The notes under the pieces: model-generated | Told to the model about the DNA's origin: nothing | What the model saw: only the letters and a program-made list of their open reading frames with translations | The model's database searches: none | In this document: positions 1-7,222 of the stretch, piece after piece | Position numbering within the stretch: the stretch's first letter is position 1 | Layout: every line of letters starts with the position of its first letter | Assembly: GCA_041670885.1 (NCBI GenBank) | Contig: JBAXYJ010000020.1 | Location: 1 to 20,101 of the forward strand | Source of the DNA: JAJBWD01 sp041670885 | GTDB taxonomy: Bacteria; Bacillota; Clostridia; Clostridiales; Clostridiaceae | DNA: 20,101 nt | Direction of reading: 5' to 3' | Translations under genes and position numbers: made by a program

Positions 1-23
1 CCGGTTACTAATATTCTTTTCAT
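1..23 (-). CDS. Start of an NAD(P)-binding protein, probably threonine dehydrogenase (partial)
   Basis: Only the first eight residues, MKRILVTG, are inside the window; the gene runs off the left edge. They fit the first beta strand and opening glycine of a Rossmann fold, as in the NAD-dependent epimerase/SDR family. A GGAGG ribosome binding site lies at about 29-33, and the kbl stop codon is only 11 bases upstream, so the two genes are almost certainly co-transcribed. An SDR-type L-threonine 3-dehydrogenase is known to pair with kbl: it oxidises threonine to 2-amino-3-ketobutyrate, which Kbl cleaves. The identification rests on this context and a very short N-terminus, so another SDR enzyme cannot be excluded. 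Confidence 0.5.
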
Positions 24-34
24 ACTATCCTCCG

Positions 35-1231
35 TTAGGAAATTATATTTAGCTTTTTACCAACTATTTTATACTTTTTCAAAGCTTCATCTAACATTTC
101 CTTAGTATGAGCTGCTGTTGGCATATTTCTAAGTCTTGCTGTTCCCAGAGGCACAGTTGGATAAACTATAGCTTTAGCATAAACTCCCTGGCCAAATAAT
201 TCCTTTGAGAACTCTTGTGCTAAGGAAGCATCACCTATTATGCAGGGCGTTATGGGGGTTTCACTATGTCCTATATCAAATCCAAGATCCTTAAGACCTT
301 TCTTTAAATAATTTCCGTTATCCCATAATTTTTTAACCAGTTCATTACTTTCGGTTAATATATTTATTGCTTCAAGACAGGCTGCTGCTGAACCCGGTGT
401 CATAGAAGTTGAAAATAAAAATGGCCTTGCTCTTACTTTAAGCCAATCAATTAAATCCCTGCTTCCTGCTACATAGCCGCCTACAACTCCAATTGCCTTT
501 GACAGCGTTCCTATCTGAAAATCTATTTGTCCTATCAGATTATGGTAAGTGGCTGATCCGGATCCGTCCTCTCCTAAAACCCCTGAAGCATGAGCATCAT
601 CCACATAAGTTATTAAATCAAATTCTTTTGCTATCTTAACAATTTCTTTTAATTTTGCTATATCTCCGTCCATGGAAAATACACCGTCTGTTATAACCAT
701 TATCTTATTATACAGTCCGGACTCTTTAGCTGCTTTTGCTTTAAGATGCAGGTCTTCCATATCAGAGTGTTCGTATCTGATAATCTTAGCTTTTGATAAT
801 TTGCAGCCATCAATAATAGATGCGTGATTTAATGCATCAGATAATATAGCATCATTTTTATCCATTACTGCAGATATAGCTCCCATATTACAGTTGAAGC
901 CTGACTGAAACGTTATTACAGCTTCCGAATGTTTAAAAGCTGCTAATTTTTTCTCCAGCTCTTCATGAATATCTAACGTTCCATTTATGGTCCTTACAGC
1001 TCCTGCACCTGTTCCATACTTAACAGTTGCTTCTATGCAAGCTTTTTTAAGTCTGTCATTTGTTGCTAATCCCAAATAATTGTTAGAAGATAAATTTATT
1101 AATTTTTCCCCGCCAATATTTATTATAGGTCCATTTGCACCTATAACTGTATTAATTACATTGTATAGGCCTTTACTTTTTAAGCTGTCAAGATTCTCTT
1201 TTAAATAATTTTGTAATGCTAAGCTTCCCAT
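35..1231 (-). CDS. kbl: Glycine C-acetyltransferase (2-amino-3-ketobutyrate CoA ligase)
   Basis: This 398-residue PLP enzyme belongs to the alpha-oxoamine synthase family and has the usual full length. It should split 2-amino-3-ketobutyrate with CoA into glycine and acetyl-CoA, the second step of threonine breakdown, in the cytosol. The family signature is clear: SSNNYLG near residue 48, the cofactor-binding DDAHASG at 211-217, and the Schiff-base lysine in GTLSKAIGVVGGY at Lys245. The ATG start has an AAGGAGG site eight bases upstream. An SDR-type dehydrogenase gene begins 11 bases after its stop, which favours Kbl over the related AONS (BioF) or serine palmitoyltransferase; a BioF assignment is less likely because no biotin genes are nearby. 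The upstream region carries a TATAAT box and an inverted repeat. Confidence 0.93.
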   Translation of the reverse strand: MGSLALQNYLKENLDSLKSKGLYNVINTVIGANGPIINIGGEKLINLSSNNYLGLATNDRLKKACIEATVKYGTGAGAVRTINGTLDIHEELEKKLAAFKHSEAVITFQSGFNCNMGAISAVMDKNDAILSDALNHASIIDGCKLSKAKIIRYEHSDMEDLHLKAKAAKESGLYNKIMVITDGVFSMDGDIAKLKEIVKIAKEFDLITYVDDAHASGVLGEDGSGSATYHNLIGQIDFQIGTLSKAIGVVGGYVAGSRDLIDWLKVRARPFLFSTSMTPGSAAACLEAINILTESNELVKKLWDNGNYLKKGLKDLGFDIGHSETPITPCIIGDASLAQEFSKELFGQGVYAKAIVYPTVPLGTARLRNMPTAAHTKEMLDEALKKYKIVGKKLNIIS

Positions 1232-1267
1232 ATAAATACCTCCTTAATATGGCTTTATCATTCTTAG

Positions 1268-1306
1268 ATTATATTCTATAAAAAGAAGTAAATTCCTCTT
1301 TTTATA
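1268..1306 (-). promoter_or_regulatory. Candidate kbl promoter with inverted repeat
   Basis: On the minus strand a TATAAT hexamer (1273 to 1268) lies about 37 bases upstream of the kbl start. Just upstream of it is a perfect 10-bp inverted repeat, TATAAAAAGA (1277-1286) and TCTTTTTATA (1297-1306), with a 10-base spacer. The repeat covers the space where the -35 element would be, and no good -35 hexamer is visible there. A repressor or activator site is possible, but the repeat is very AT-rich and could be chance. Confidence 0.35.
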
Positions 1307-1375
1307 ATATATTTGCAGGAAATATTTCAAAATAAAAGCTTTTTATATTTTGCTAAATTTCTTTTTGCTTTAAAT

Positions 1376-2074
1376 CTATTTGTAAAAGCCTTTATAATTT
1401 TCAGGAAGCAGGTTTGAGATATTTTTCATAATATAATTCATGGCTCTTTCTTCATAATCCTTTCTGTCCTCATCCTTTTCTTTATCCGGCAGGCTGAAAG
1501 GCTCTCCAATTCTGGTTTTAACATCAGCATAATGAAAATGTTCAGCAGCCATATCCTTGTTATCTATAGGAAGAAGCTTTTCAGTTCCCCATATGCCTAC
1601 AGGTACTATTTCTGCTTTTGATAGTTTTGCTATTAAAAGTATTCCTTTCTTTGCTTCTATCATTCCTCCGGTTCTGCTTCTGGTTCCCTCTGGGAATAAT
1701 AAAACATTATTTCCATCTTTAATAATATTTATTATCCTTTTTATCCCATCTTTATCAGGTGAATTAGGCTTAATGAGTGTGGTTTTAATAATTAATATTC
1801 CCACATTTGTTATGGGATTTTTTGACAGCTTAATTCCGGCTACAAATGTCAAATCCTGATCTTTCAATACATGATTTAAAACCAGTGCATCAGAATTGCT
1901 CAGATGGTTTGAAATAAAAATAGTTGGTTTCTTTACTTTTTCCAAATTTTCCTGTCCCATTATTTCTATATTTGCGTATTTATTTAAATACTTTTTCAAT
2001 ATCCTTCTGCTTAATATTCTAACAATTGGTTTTGGTAAAACTTTAATTAATAATTCATTTGACTTTGAAAACAT
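1376..2074 (-). CDS. plsC: 1-acyl-sn-glycerol-3-phosphate acyltransferase (PlsC family)
   Basis: A 232-residue lysophosphatidic acid acyltransferase of normal family length. It probably transfers an acyl group to the sn-2 position of lysophosphatidic acid at the inner face of the membrane, giving phosphatidic acid for phospholipid synthesis. The catalytic HX4D motif is NHLSNSD (His57, Asp62) and the substrate-binding motif FPEGTRS is at 127-133. A hydrophobic segment near residues 88-102 follows KNPITNVG. The ATG is preceded by AAAGGAA. The gene lies 50 bases downstream of queG with no visible terminator between them. PlsC relatives can act on other lysolipids, so exact substrate is inferred. 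Confidence 0.88.
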   Translation of the reverse strand: MFSKSNELLIKVLPKPIVRILSRRILKKYLNKYANIEIMGQENLEKVKKPTIFISNHLSNSDALVLNHVLKDQDLTFVAGIKLSKNPITNVGILIIKTTLIKPNSPDKDGIKRIINIIKDGNNVLLFPEGTRSRTGGMIEAKKGILLIAKLSKAEIVPVGIWGTEKLLPIDNKDMAAEHFHYADVKTRIGEPFSLPDKEKDEDRKDYEERAMNYIMKNISNLLPENYKGFYK

Positions 2075-2124
2075 ATTTATATTCCTTTCCTAAGAACATT
2101 ACATTCATCTATTGGTTGATTTTA

Positions 2125-3084
2125 TTATAAATTGAAATACTTTAAAAGTCTATAATAATAATCCCTTATGTAGGGAGATGAAAGATTAACTTTCCGTAAA
2201 TTCTGATCCTTCTTTTTTGCAGCATTAATCAAAGTATTTCTTATTAAAATATTCTTTCCTCTCCATCCGGCAGAGGTAAGCCTATATTTTTTAAATGTGT
2301 TATTATCCATGTTTAATAATTCTTTTATATCCGGATTTTCCATATATGAGACAGGAGAAAGCTCCATTATATTTGACTTTTCAGCCTGCTTATTAAAAGG
2401 ACAAACTCTTTGGCATATATCGCAGCCAAATATACTGCCGCTGAATTTATCAAAGTCTTTATCTTCAATTTCCTTCTTTTGAGTAAGAAATGATATGCAA
2501 AGATTAAAGTTGTCCTGCTTTATAGCGCTGCTTGGGCAGGCATCTATACATTTTCTGCAGCTGCCGCAGTCCTGTGAAAATTTTTTTGTTTCTTCCAGCT
2601 CTAAGTCTGTTATTATTTCACCTAAAAATATATAACTTCCATATCTTTTATTTATAACAAGAGAATTTCTCCCAATAAAACCAACACCTGATAATTTAGC
2701 AATATATCTTTCAGGGAGGGAGTTGCTGTCCACAAAATATACAGCTTCCCCCCCTAAATCTTTAATATAACTGCATATTTTATCTAAATAAGCAGATAAA
2801 ACAGTATGGTAGTCTCTGCCTCTGCTGTATAGTGAAAATTGGTAGTCTCCCAAAGTATCACCAAAAAAATATGGAAAGGCAATGGATATTATCCACCTGC
2901 CTTCTTTTAAATACAGACCAGGGTTAACTCTTTTAGTAATGTCACTTTCCTCGAATTGATTCATCCTATCAATTCTTTTACTAAAATATGGAACCAAATC
3001 ATCAAAATACTTAACCCTGGTAAAACCAAATTCTGTTAACCCAATACTTTTTATATATTCACTGATTAAAGCTGATTTACTCAT
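2125..3084 (-). CDS. queG: Epoxyqueuosine reductase-like iron-sulfur protein (QueG family)
   Basis: A 319-residue protein with the QueG layout: an N-terminal cobalamin-binding domain (DUF1730 type) and two 4Fe-4S clusters. QueG reduces epoxyqueuosine to queuosine in the wobble position of certain tRNAs. Visible features are the VDSNSLPERYIAKLSGVGFIGRN block with conserved Asp119, cysteines 173, 176, 179 and 183 in CGSCRKCIDAC, Cys196, and cysteines 221, 224 and 228 in CDICQRVC. It lacks the C-terminal HEAT-like repeat found in some longer homologs of about 380 residues, as clostridial versions often do. The start has an AGAGGAT site, which can pair with the sequence just after the sleB stop (see separate entry). 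No other queuosine gene is in the window. Confidence 0.85.
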   Translation of the reverse strand: MSKSALISEYIKSIGLTEFGFTRVKYFDDLVPYFSKRIDRMNQFEESDITKRVNPGLYLKEGRWIISIAFPYFFGDTLGDYQFSLYSRGRDYHTVLSAYLDKICSYIKDLGGEAVYFVDSNSLPERYIAKLSGVGFIGRNSLVINKRYGSYIFLGEIITDLELEETKKFSQDCGSCRKCIDACPSSAIKQDNFNLCISFLTQKKEIEDKDFDKFSGSIFGCDICQRVCPFNKQAEKSNIMELSPVSYMENPDIKELLNMDNNTFKKYRLTSAGWRGKNILIRNTLINAAKKKDQNLRKVNLSSPYIRDYYYRLLKYFNL

Positions 3085-3086
3085 AT

Positions 3087-3132
3087 ATATCCTCTCATTC
3101 CTATACTATCTAGATACTATCACAGAGGATAT
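3087..3132 (-). promoter_or_regulatory. Stem that would cover the queG ribosome binding site
   Basis: In RNA made from the minus strand, the nine bases directly after the sleB stop codon (ATATCCTCT, 3132 to 3124) are perfectly complementary to AGAGGATAT (3095 to 3087), which contains the queG Shine-Dalgarno sequence. The loop is 28 bases and holds a direct repeat, GATAGTAT, twice. Read-through transcripts from sleB would therefore tend to hide the queG start. The pairing is seen; the effect on translation is inferred. Confidence 0.4.
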
Positions 3133-3819
3133 CTAATTGCAAAATCTGTGGTCGCCTATTACTTTAATTAAAGGTCTGGACCAAATCCATTTGCTTGTAG
3201 CTGTTGCCGGATTAAAATAATATACAGCTCCTCCAGAGGGATCCCAGCCATTTAATGCATCTCTTGCAGCATTAATTGAGCTCTGCGCAATTACAGCATT
3301 TATCTGTCCGTCAACTATTGCAGTAAAGGCACCCGGCTGATAAATAACACCTGCTATTGTGTTTGGAAATCTGGGATCCTTTACTCTATTAAGTATAACA
3401 GCACCTACAGCTACCTGTCCCTCATAGGGCTCTCCTCTGGCTTCTCCGTTTATAAGTCTGGATAAAAGAACTACATCCTGACTCCCTGTTCCCTGGGAAG
3501 AAGACTTAGGATTTATTCCCATAGCTGCTAATGTTCTGTCACCTGCAGCACCATCAACTTTCAGACCATTTTTGCTTTGAAAATACCTGACTGCCTTGTA
3601 GGTGTTATATCCATAGACACCATCTACACTGCTTTTATAGTAACCCCAGGCTTTAAGTTTTCTTTGAATTTCAGATACCACAGTTCCTCTGGAACCCCAG
3701 GCATATGTAGCAGCACCTACACTATTAAAGAACGGGAAAATTATGTTAGCTGATGTATAGGAAAATATCAAAGCCATTGTAAGAATCAAAACTAATTTAT
3801 GTTTATAATATTTCTTCAT
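3133..3819 (-). CDS. sleB: Spore cortex-lytic enzyme, SleB type
   Basis: A 228-residue exported cell-wall hydrolase. Residues 1-37 form a signal peptide (lysine-rich start, hydrophobic core, GAA before the mature part). Residues about 42-101 are a peptidoglycan-binding domain (SRGTVVSEIQRKLKAWGYY, DGVYG). Residues about 115-228 form the SleB hydrolase_2 domain, with the catalytic glutamate expected at Glu126 in NGEARGEPYEGQVAVGAV. SleB is a lytic transglycosylase that cleaves muramic-delta-lactam-containing cortex during germination. It is shorter than Bacillus SleB (about 305 residues), mainly in the linker. The usual Bacillus partner gene ypeB is not adjacent. The SD is GGGAGG. Expression in the forespore is expected from family knowledge, but I could not define a sporulation promoter. 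Confidence 0.88.
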   Translation of the reverse strand: MKKYYKHKLVLILTMALIFSYTSANIIFPFFNSVGAATYAWGSRGTVVSEIQRKLKAWGYYKSSVDGVYGYNTYKAVRYFQSKNGLKVDGAAGDRTLAAMGINPKSSSQGTGSQDVVLLSRLINGEARGEPYEGQVAVGAVILNRVKDPRFPNTIAGVIYQPGAFTAIVDGQINAVIAQSSINAARDALNGWDPSGGAVYYFNPATATSKWIWSRPLIKVIGDHRFCN

Positions 3820-3839
3820 AGGCTATATTCCTCCCTTCC

Positions 3840-3854
3840 TGCATATTTTATGCA
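3840..3854. repeat. Short inverted repeat upstream of sleB
   Basis: TGCATA-TTT-TATGCA is a perfect 6-bp inverted repeat just upstream of the sleB SD and between it and the preceding gene's terminators. It could be an operator, or its TGCATA could be part of a forespore sigma -35 region, but no matching -10 element is placed correctly for sleB. Confidence 0.25.
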
Positions 3855-3872
3855 AAACAAAAAAAAACATAC

Positions 3873-3921
3873 AAAAAAATCTGCTTTCGCAGAGAACAAA
3901 AAAGGCACTAAAATTAGTGCC
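3873..3921 (-). terminator. Tandem intrinsic terminators after the MgtE-N/CBS gene
   Basis: Two hairpin-plus-T-run units are read on the minus strand. The first is GGCACTAA/TTAGTGCC (3921 to 3904) followed by six T; it includes the TAA stop codon of the upstream gene (3914-3916). The second is TCTGC-GAAA-GCAGA (3893 to 3880) followed by seven T. Together they should separate this gene from sleB. Confidence 0.88.
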
Positions 3922-5167
3922 TGAATTTTCTCTTCCAAACAGGAAGAAGTACCTCATCAATGATATCGCTTAAAACAATTATCCCGGTTAATCTGTCTTC
4001 TTTATCTACAAGAGGCAGAGATAACAAATTATATTTTATAGCCAAATCCACAGCTTTCTCTACAGAATCATCATCTCTTACCTTTATAACATCAGCTATC
4101 ATAATATCCTTTAAATATTCATCTTTATCACTAAGGATGATATCCTTCAGGGAAACAACTCCTTTAAGTTTTTCATCATCTGTTATATAAATATAGTAGG
4201 CTACCTCATCCTCCGGGTCCAGCTGCCTTAAAAGCTCTATGGTCTCTTCACAGGTTATATTAATATCAAAAGAAATAAAATCCTTATTCATAAGGCTTCC
4301 TGCCTCTTCATCCTTATACTTTAAAAGTGCCTTTACTTCTTCAGCATCTTCCTTTTCCAGATTTATAAGAATCTTCTCCTTTGTTTTTTCATCAACCTCA
4401 TCTAAAAGGTCCGCTATCTCATCATTTGGCATATTTTCCAGAACCTCTGCAGTTTTTGATATACTGAGACTTTCTAAAATATCTGCCTGATACTCCGGTT
4501 CTATTTCCTCCAAGGTGTCTGCCGCTAAATTTTCCTCCAGGCTTTCAAATACCTTATGCCTATACTCTGAATCCATATCCTCCAAAATATCTGCAATGTC
4601 GGCGGGATGAAGCTTACTAAGCTTCTTATATGAAACAGAAAGCCTTAAATCCTCACCTAAATCTATAGATTCAACATTATCCCATATAATAAGAGATTCT
4701 TCATTTTTTTTATTTAAAACAGAATTAATAAATTTATAAATCCCTTCCAATTTAAGTCTTCTTGCCAGAGCCTGCCTGCTGGTATCAACTGCCACAACCT
4801 TAAGCTCACCTGAAAGCTCTGCCATTCTCAAATCATTTACCTTGACTAGTTTTTTGCCATTAATATCAACTATTTGTTTATCAAGAAGATTTTTAGATAA
4901 GAGATAAGAGAATTTTCTTGGAATTATATCTTTAACTCCTTTTACTGTAACCTTTAATTTCCCATTTTCTTCATTCTGATAGACATCTATGTTTCTAAAC
5001 TCGTAGTTAAAATACTCTCCGCCCTTTTTTATAATATACCCAATAGCTTTAGGGTAAAACTCCTCATTAGTAACATAAATATCAAATAGTTTCCCTATAT
5101 CACCATACTCATCATAAACATTATTGTGTAAAATCTGACTCAAAAAGAAGCTATTTACCTTTTTCAC
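3914..5167 (-). CDS. Soluble PRC-barrel / MgtE-N / CBS-domain protein
   Basis: A 417-residue cytosolic protein. Residues about 5-160 look like two PRC-barrel-type segments (YDEYGDIGKLFDIYV; KQIVDINGKKLVKVNDLRM). Residues about 175-290 form an MgtE N-terminal helical domain (LSKLHPADIADILEDMD and repeated helix units ending in LLKYKDEEAGSLM). Residues about 293-410 are a CBS pair (MNKDFISFDINITCEE; DIMIADVIKVRDDDSVEKAV). In MgtE this cytosolic part senses Mg2+, but the membrane channel domain is absent here, so the protein cannot transport ions alone. Clostridial homologs, as I recall, are often next to an NRAMP-type metal transporter; none is present here. The start is GTG, with an AAGGAGG site that overlaps the stop of a small upstream ORF. 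Regulation of a metal transporter encoded elsewhere is inference. Confidence 0.82.
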   Translation of the reverse strand: MKKVNSFFLSQILHNNVYDEYGDIGKLFDIYVTNEEFYPKAIGYIIKKGGEYFNYEFRNIDVYQNEENGKLKVTVKGVKDIIPRKFSYLLSKNLLDKQIVDINGKKLVKVNDLRMAELSGELKVVAVDTSRQALARRLKLEGIYKFINSVLNKKNEESLIIWDNVESIDLGEDLRLSVSYKKLSKLHPADIADILEDMDSEYRHKVFESLEENLAADTLEEIEPEYQADILESLSISKTAEVLENMPNDEIADLLDEVDEKTKEKILINLEKEDAEEVKALLKYKDEEAGSLMNKDFISFDINITCEETIELLRQLDPEDEVAYYIYITDDEKLKGVVSLKDIILSDKDEYLKDIMIADVIKVRDDDSVEKAVDLAIKYNLLSLPLVDKEDRLTGIIVLSDIIDEVLLPVWKRKFRH

Positions 5168-5179
5168 ACTACTACCTCC

Positions 5180-5281
5180 TTATGAAGCAGTGCAAAAATT
5201 CACCCTGTGTAAATTGATGCAAAGCTTACTTATTAAATTGTAAAGTCCAGGTTTGACGCCGCCTTCAGGTCCACTTTCCAT
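5180..5281 (-). CDS. 33-residue ORF in the leader of the MgtE-N/CBS gene
   Basis: This short ORF starts with ATG at 5281, has an AAGGTGG site eight bases upstream, and stops with TAA at 5180-5182. That stop abuts the AAGGAGG of the next gene, whose GTG begins 12 bases later. The peptide begins MESGPEGGVKPGLYNL and ends KLCINLHRVNFCTAS; it is glycine- and proline-rich at first, with two cysteines near the end. I recognise no family. Its placement fits a leader peptide whose translation controls the downstream gene, or a small co-expressed protein. The C-terminal pattern loosely recalls cysteine-containing leader peptides known upstream of sulfur genes in actinobacteria, but that may be chance. 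Two possible hairpins overlap it. Confidence 0.55.
   Translation of the reverse strand: MESGPEGGVKPGLYNLISKLCINLHRVNFCTAS
5185..5227 (-). promoter_or_regulatory. Leader stem-loop ahead of the MgtE-N/CBS gene
   Basis: On the minus strand AAGC, TGCA, AATT and CAC on one side face GTG, AATT, TGCA and GCTT on the other, with an AGG loop and small internal loops or bulges. The hairpin covers the last codons of the 33-residue ORF and ends seven bases before the AAGGAGG site of the next gene. A ribosome translating the small ORF would disrupt it. It does not match a riboswitch consensus I know. Confidence 0.4.
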
Positions 5282-5421
5282 CAAATTCACCACCTTAAAA
5301 TTAAAGTATAATCAACATTTTAGCTTCACTATCATTATATTTATAATAGTTTTAAAATGCAACAAATTGTTTATAATTTGAAGATACTATGCTAATATTA
5401 AGGATAAATGGAGGAAATGAT

Positions 5422-7221
5422 ATGACAGATAATAAAGATTTTCTACCGGTATCTCTTGAAGATATGAAGAAAAGAAATATAGATGCTCTGGATTTTGTTT
5501 TTATAACAGGTGATGCTTATATAGACCACCCTTCCTTTGGCACAGCTATAATTGCCAGAGTACTTGAAAATGAAGGATTTAATGTTGGCATAATACCTCA
5601 GCCGAATTGGAATAACATAGATGAATTCAGGAAACTTGGAAAGCCTAAACTTGCATTTCTTATTAATTCCGGAAATATTGATTCCATGGTAAATCACTAC
5701 TCAGTATCCAAACATAGAAGAAGAAAAGATATGTATACTCCAAATGGAGAAATGGGCAAAAGGCCGGACAGGGCTGTTATTGTTTATTCAAACAAGGCCA
5801 GAGAGGCATATAAAGATGTCCCTGTTATAATCGGAGGTATAGAAGCTTCCTTAAGAAGATTTGCACATTATGATTATTGGCAGGATAAAGTAAGACGAAG
5901 CATACTGCTGGATTCAAAGGCAGATATATTATCCTATGGAATGGGTGAAAAATCAATAGTACAAATTGCTAATCTTTTAAGATATGGAAAGAACATAAAA
6001 GATATAAAAGATATAAGAGGAACCTGCTTTATAGATAAAGATGAAGATCTGAAGGATAATTATATTATGCTCCCTTCCTATGAAGAAATATTAGAATCCA
6101 AAAATGACTATAATAAAGCTTTTAAAATAGAAGATGAAGAACAAAACCCGTTAGATGGGAAAGCCTTAGCTCAGAAGCATGGAGATGTTTATGTGGTTCA
6201 AAATCCTCCTCAGATTCCTCTTACAGATGAAGAGATGGATATAGTTTACTCATTAAATTATAAAAGAGAGCCTCATCCTATGTATAAGGGAACTGAGATA
6301 CCTGCAATAGAAGAGATTAAATTTTCAATTACAAGCCATAGGGGCTGCTTTGGGAGCTGTGCATTTTGTGCTCTTACCTTCCATCAAGGAAGGATAATTT
6401 CAAAGAGAAGCCAGTCATCCATCATAGATGAAGCAAAAGCACTTACTAAGCTTAAAGATTTCAAAGGGTATATACACGATGTGGGGGGACCTACTGCAAA
6501 TTTTAGAAATCGTGCATGCTCTCTTCAGGATAAAAATGGAGTATGTAAGGACAGACAGTGTCTATATCCTACACCCTGTAAAAATTTAAGAATTGATCAA
6601 AGTGAATATTTAGAGCTTCTTAGAAAGCTTAGAAAGCTTGAAGGAGTAAAGAAAGTATTTATAAGATCCGGTATAAGATATGATTATTTAATTTATGATA
6701 AGGATGATACATTTTTAAAAGAGCTTTGTGAGTATCACATCAGCGGTCAGCTTAAGGTAGCACCTGAGCACATTTCAGATAAGGTTCTCTCTGTTATGAG
6801 AAAACCCGGCTTTAAAGTTTATAAAAAGTTTATGGACAAATATAATGCAGAAAACAAAAGACTTAATAAAAAGCAATATCTGGTTCCTTATTTGATGTCC
6901 TCACATCCGGGAAGCGACTTAAATGAAGCTATAAAGCTGGCACAGTTTATTAAAGAATTAGGATATATGCCGGAGCAGGTTCAGGACTTTTACCCTACAC
7001 CGGGAAGCTTATCAACTGCCATATATTATACAGGCGCAAATCCATTAACCGGAGAGCGGGTTTATGTTCCAAAATCTCAAAAAGAAAAAAATATGCAGAG
7101 AGCTCTCCTTCAGTTCAATAAAAAGGAAAACTACAAGCTTGTTCATGAAGCTCTTACAAAGGCTGGAAGATTAGACCTTATCGGCAATTCAAAAAATGCA
7201 TTAATTAAAGACAGAAGGTAA
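5422..7221 (+). CDS. YgiQ family radical SAM protein
   Basis: A 599-residue cytosolic radical SAM protein of the YgiQ (UPF0313) family, at normal length. An N-terminal region (DFVFITGDAYIDHPSFG, VIIGGIEASLRRFAHYDYW) precedes the radical SAM core. The cluster motif is C-X3-C-X2-C in CFGSCAFC (Cys309, 313, 316). C-terminal family blocks include KVAPEHISDKVLSVMRKP and QVQDFYPTPGSLSTAIYYTG. The reaction is not established, though the 4Fe-4S cluster and SAM use are predicted. I chose the ATG at 5422 because GGAGG sits seven bases upstream; an in-frame ATG at 5389 would add 11 residues but has no good SD. The gene stands alone between divergent and convergent neighbours. Confidence 0.92.
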   Translation: MTDNKDFLPVSLEDMKKRNIDALDFVFITGDAYIDHPSFGTAIIARVLENEGFNVGIIPQPNWNNIDEFRKLGKPKLAFLINSGNIDSMVNHYSVSKHRRRKDMYTPNGEMGKRPDRAVIVYSNKAREAYKDVPVIIGGIEASLRRFAHYDYWQDKVRRSILLDSKADILSYGMGEKSIVQIANLLRYGKNIKDIKDIRGTCFIDKDEDLKDNYIMLPSYEEILESKNDYNKAFKIEDEEQNPLDGKALAQKHGDVYVVQNPPQIPLTDEEMDIVYSLNYKREPHPMYKGTEIPAIEEIKFSITSHRGCFGSCAFCALTFHQGRIISKRSQSSIIDEAKALTKLKDFKGYIHDVGGPTANFRNRACSLQDKNGVCKDRQCLYPTPCKNLRIDQSEYLELLRKLRKLEGVKKVFIRSGIRYDYLIYDKDDTFLKELCEYHISGQLKVAPEHISDKVLSVMRKPGFKVYKKFMDKYNAENKRLNKKQYLVPYLMSSHPGSDLNEAIKLAQFIKELGYMPEQVQDFYPTPGSLSTAIYYTGANPLTGERVYVPKSQKEKNMQRALLQFNKKENYKLVHEALTKAGRLDLIGNSKNALIKDRR

Positions 7222-7222
7222 T

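Noticed and set aside
1557..2093. Plus-strand ORFs opposite plsC
   Set aside because: They mirror a gene with intact catalytic motifs and lack start signals.
3103..3121. Direct repeat ATACTATC as a regulator site
   Set aside because: Two 8-base AT-rich copies 3 bases apart in the loop of the queG stem are too weak to stand as a separate feature.
5168..5388. Known metal riboswitch (M-box, NiCo, yybP-ykoY) before the MgtE-N/CBS gene
   Set aside because: The conserved cores I know for these classes are not visible; the GC-richer stretch is better explained by a short ORF.
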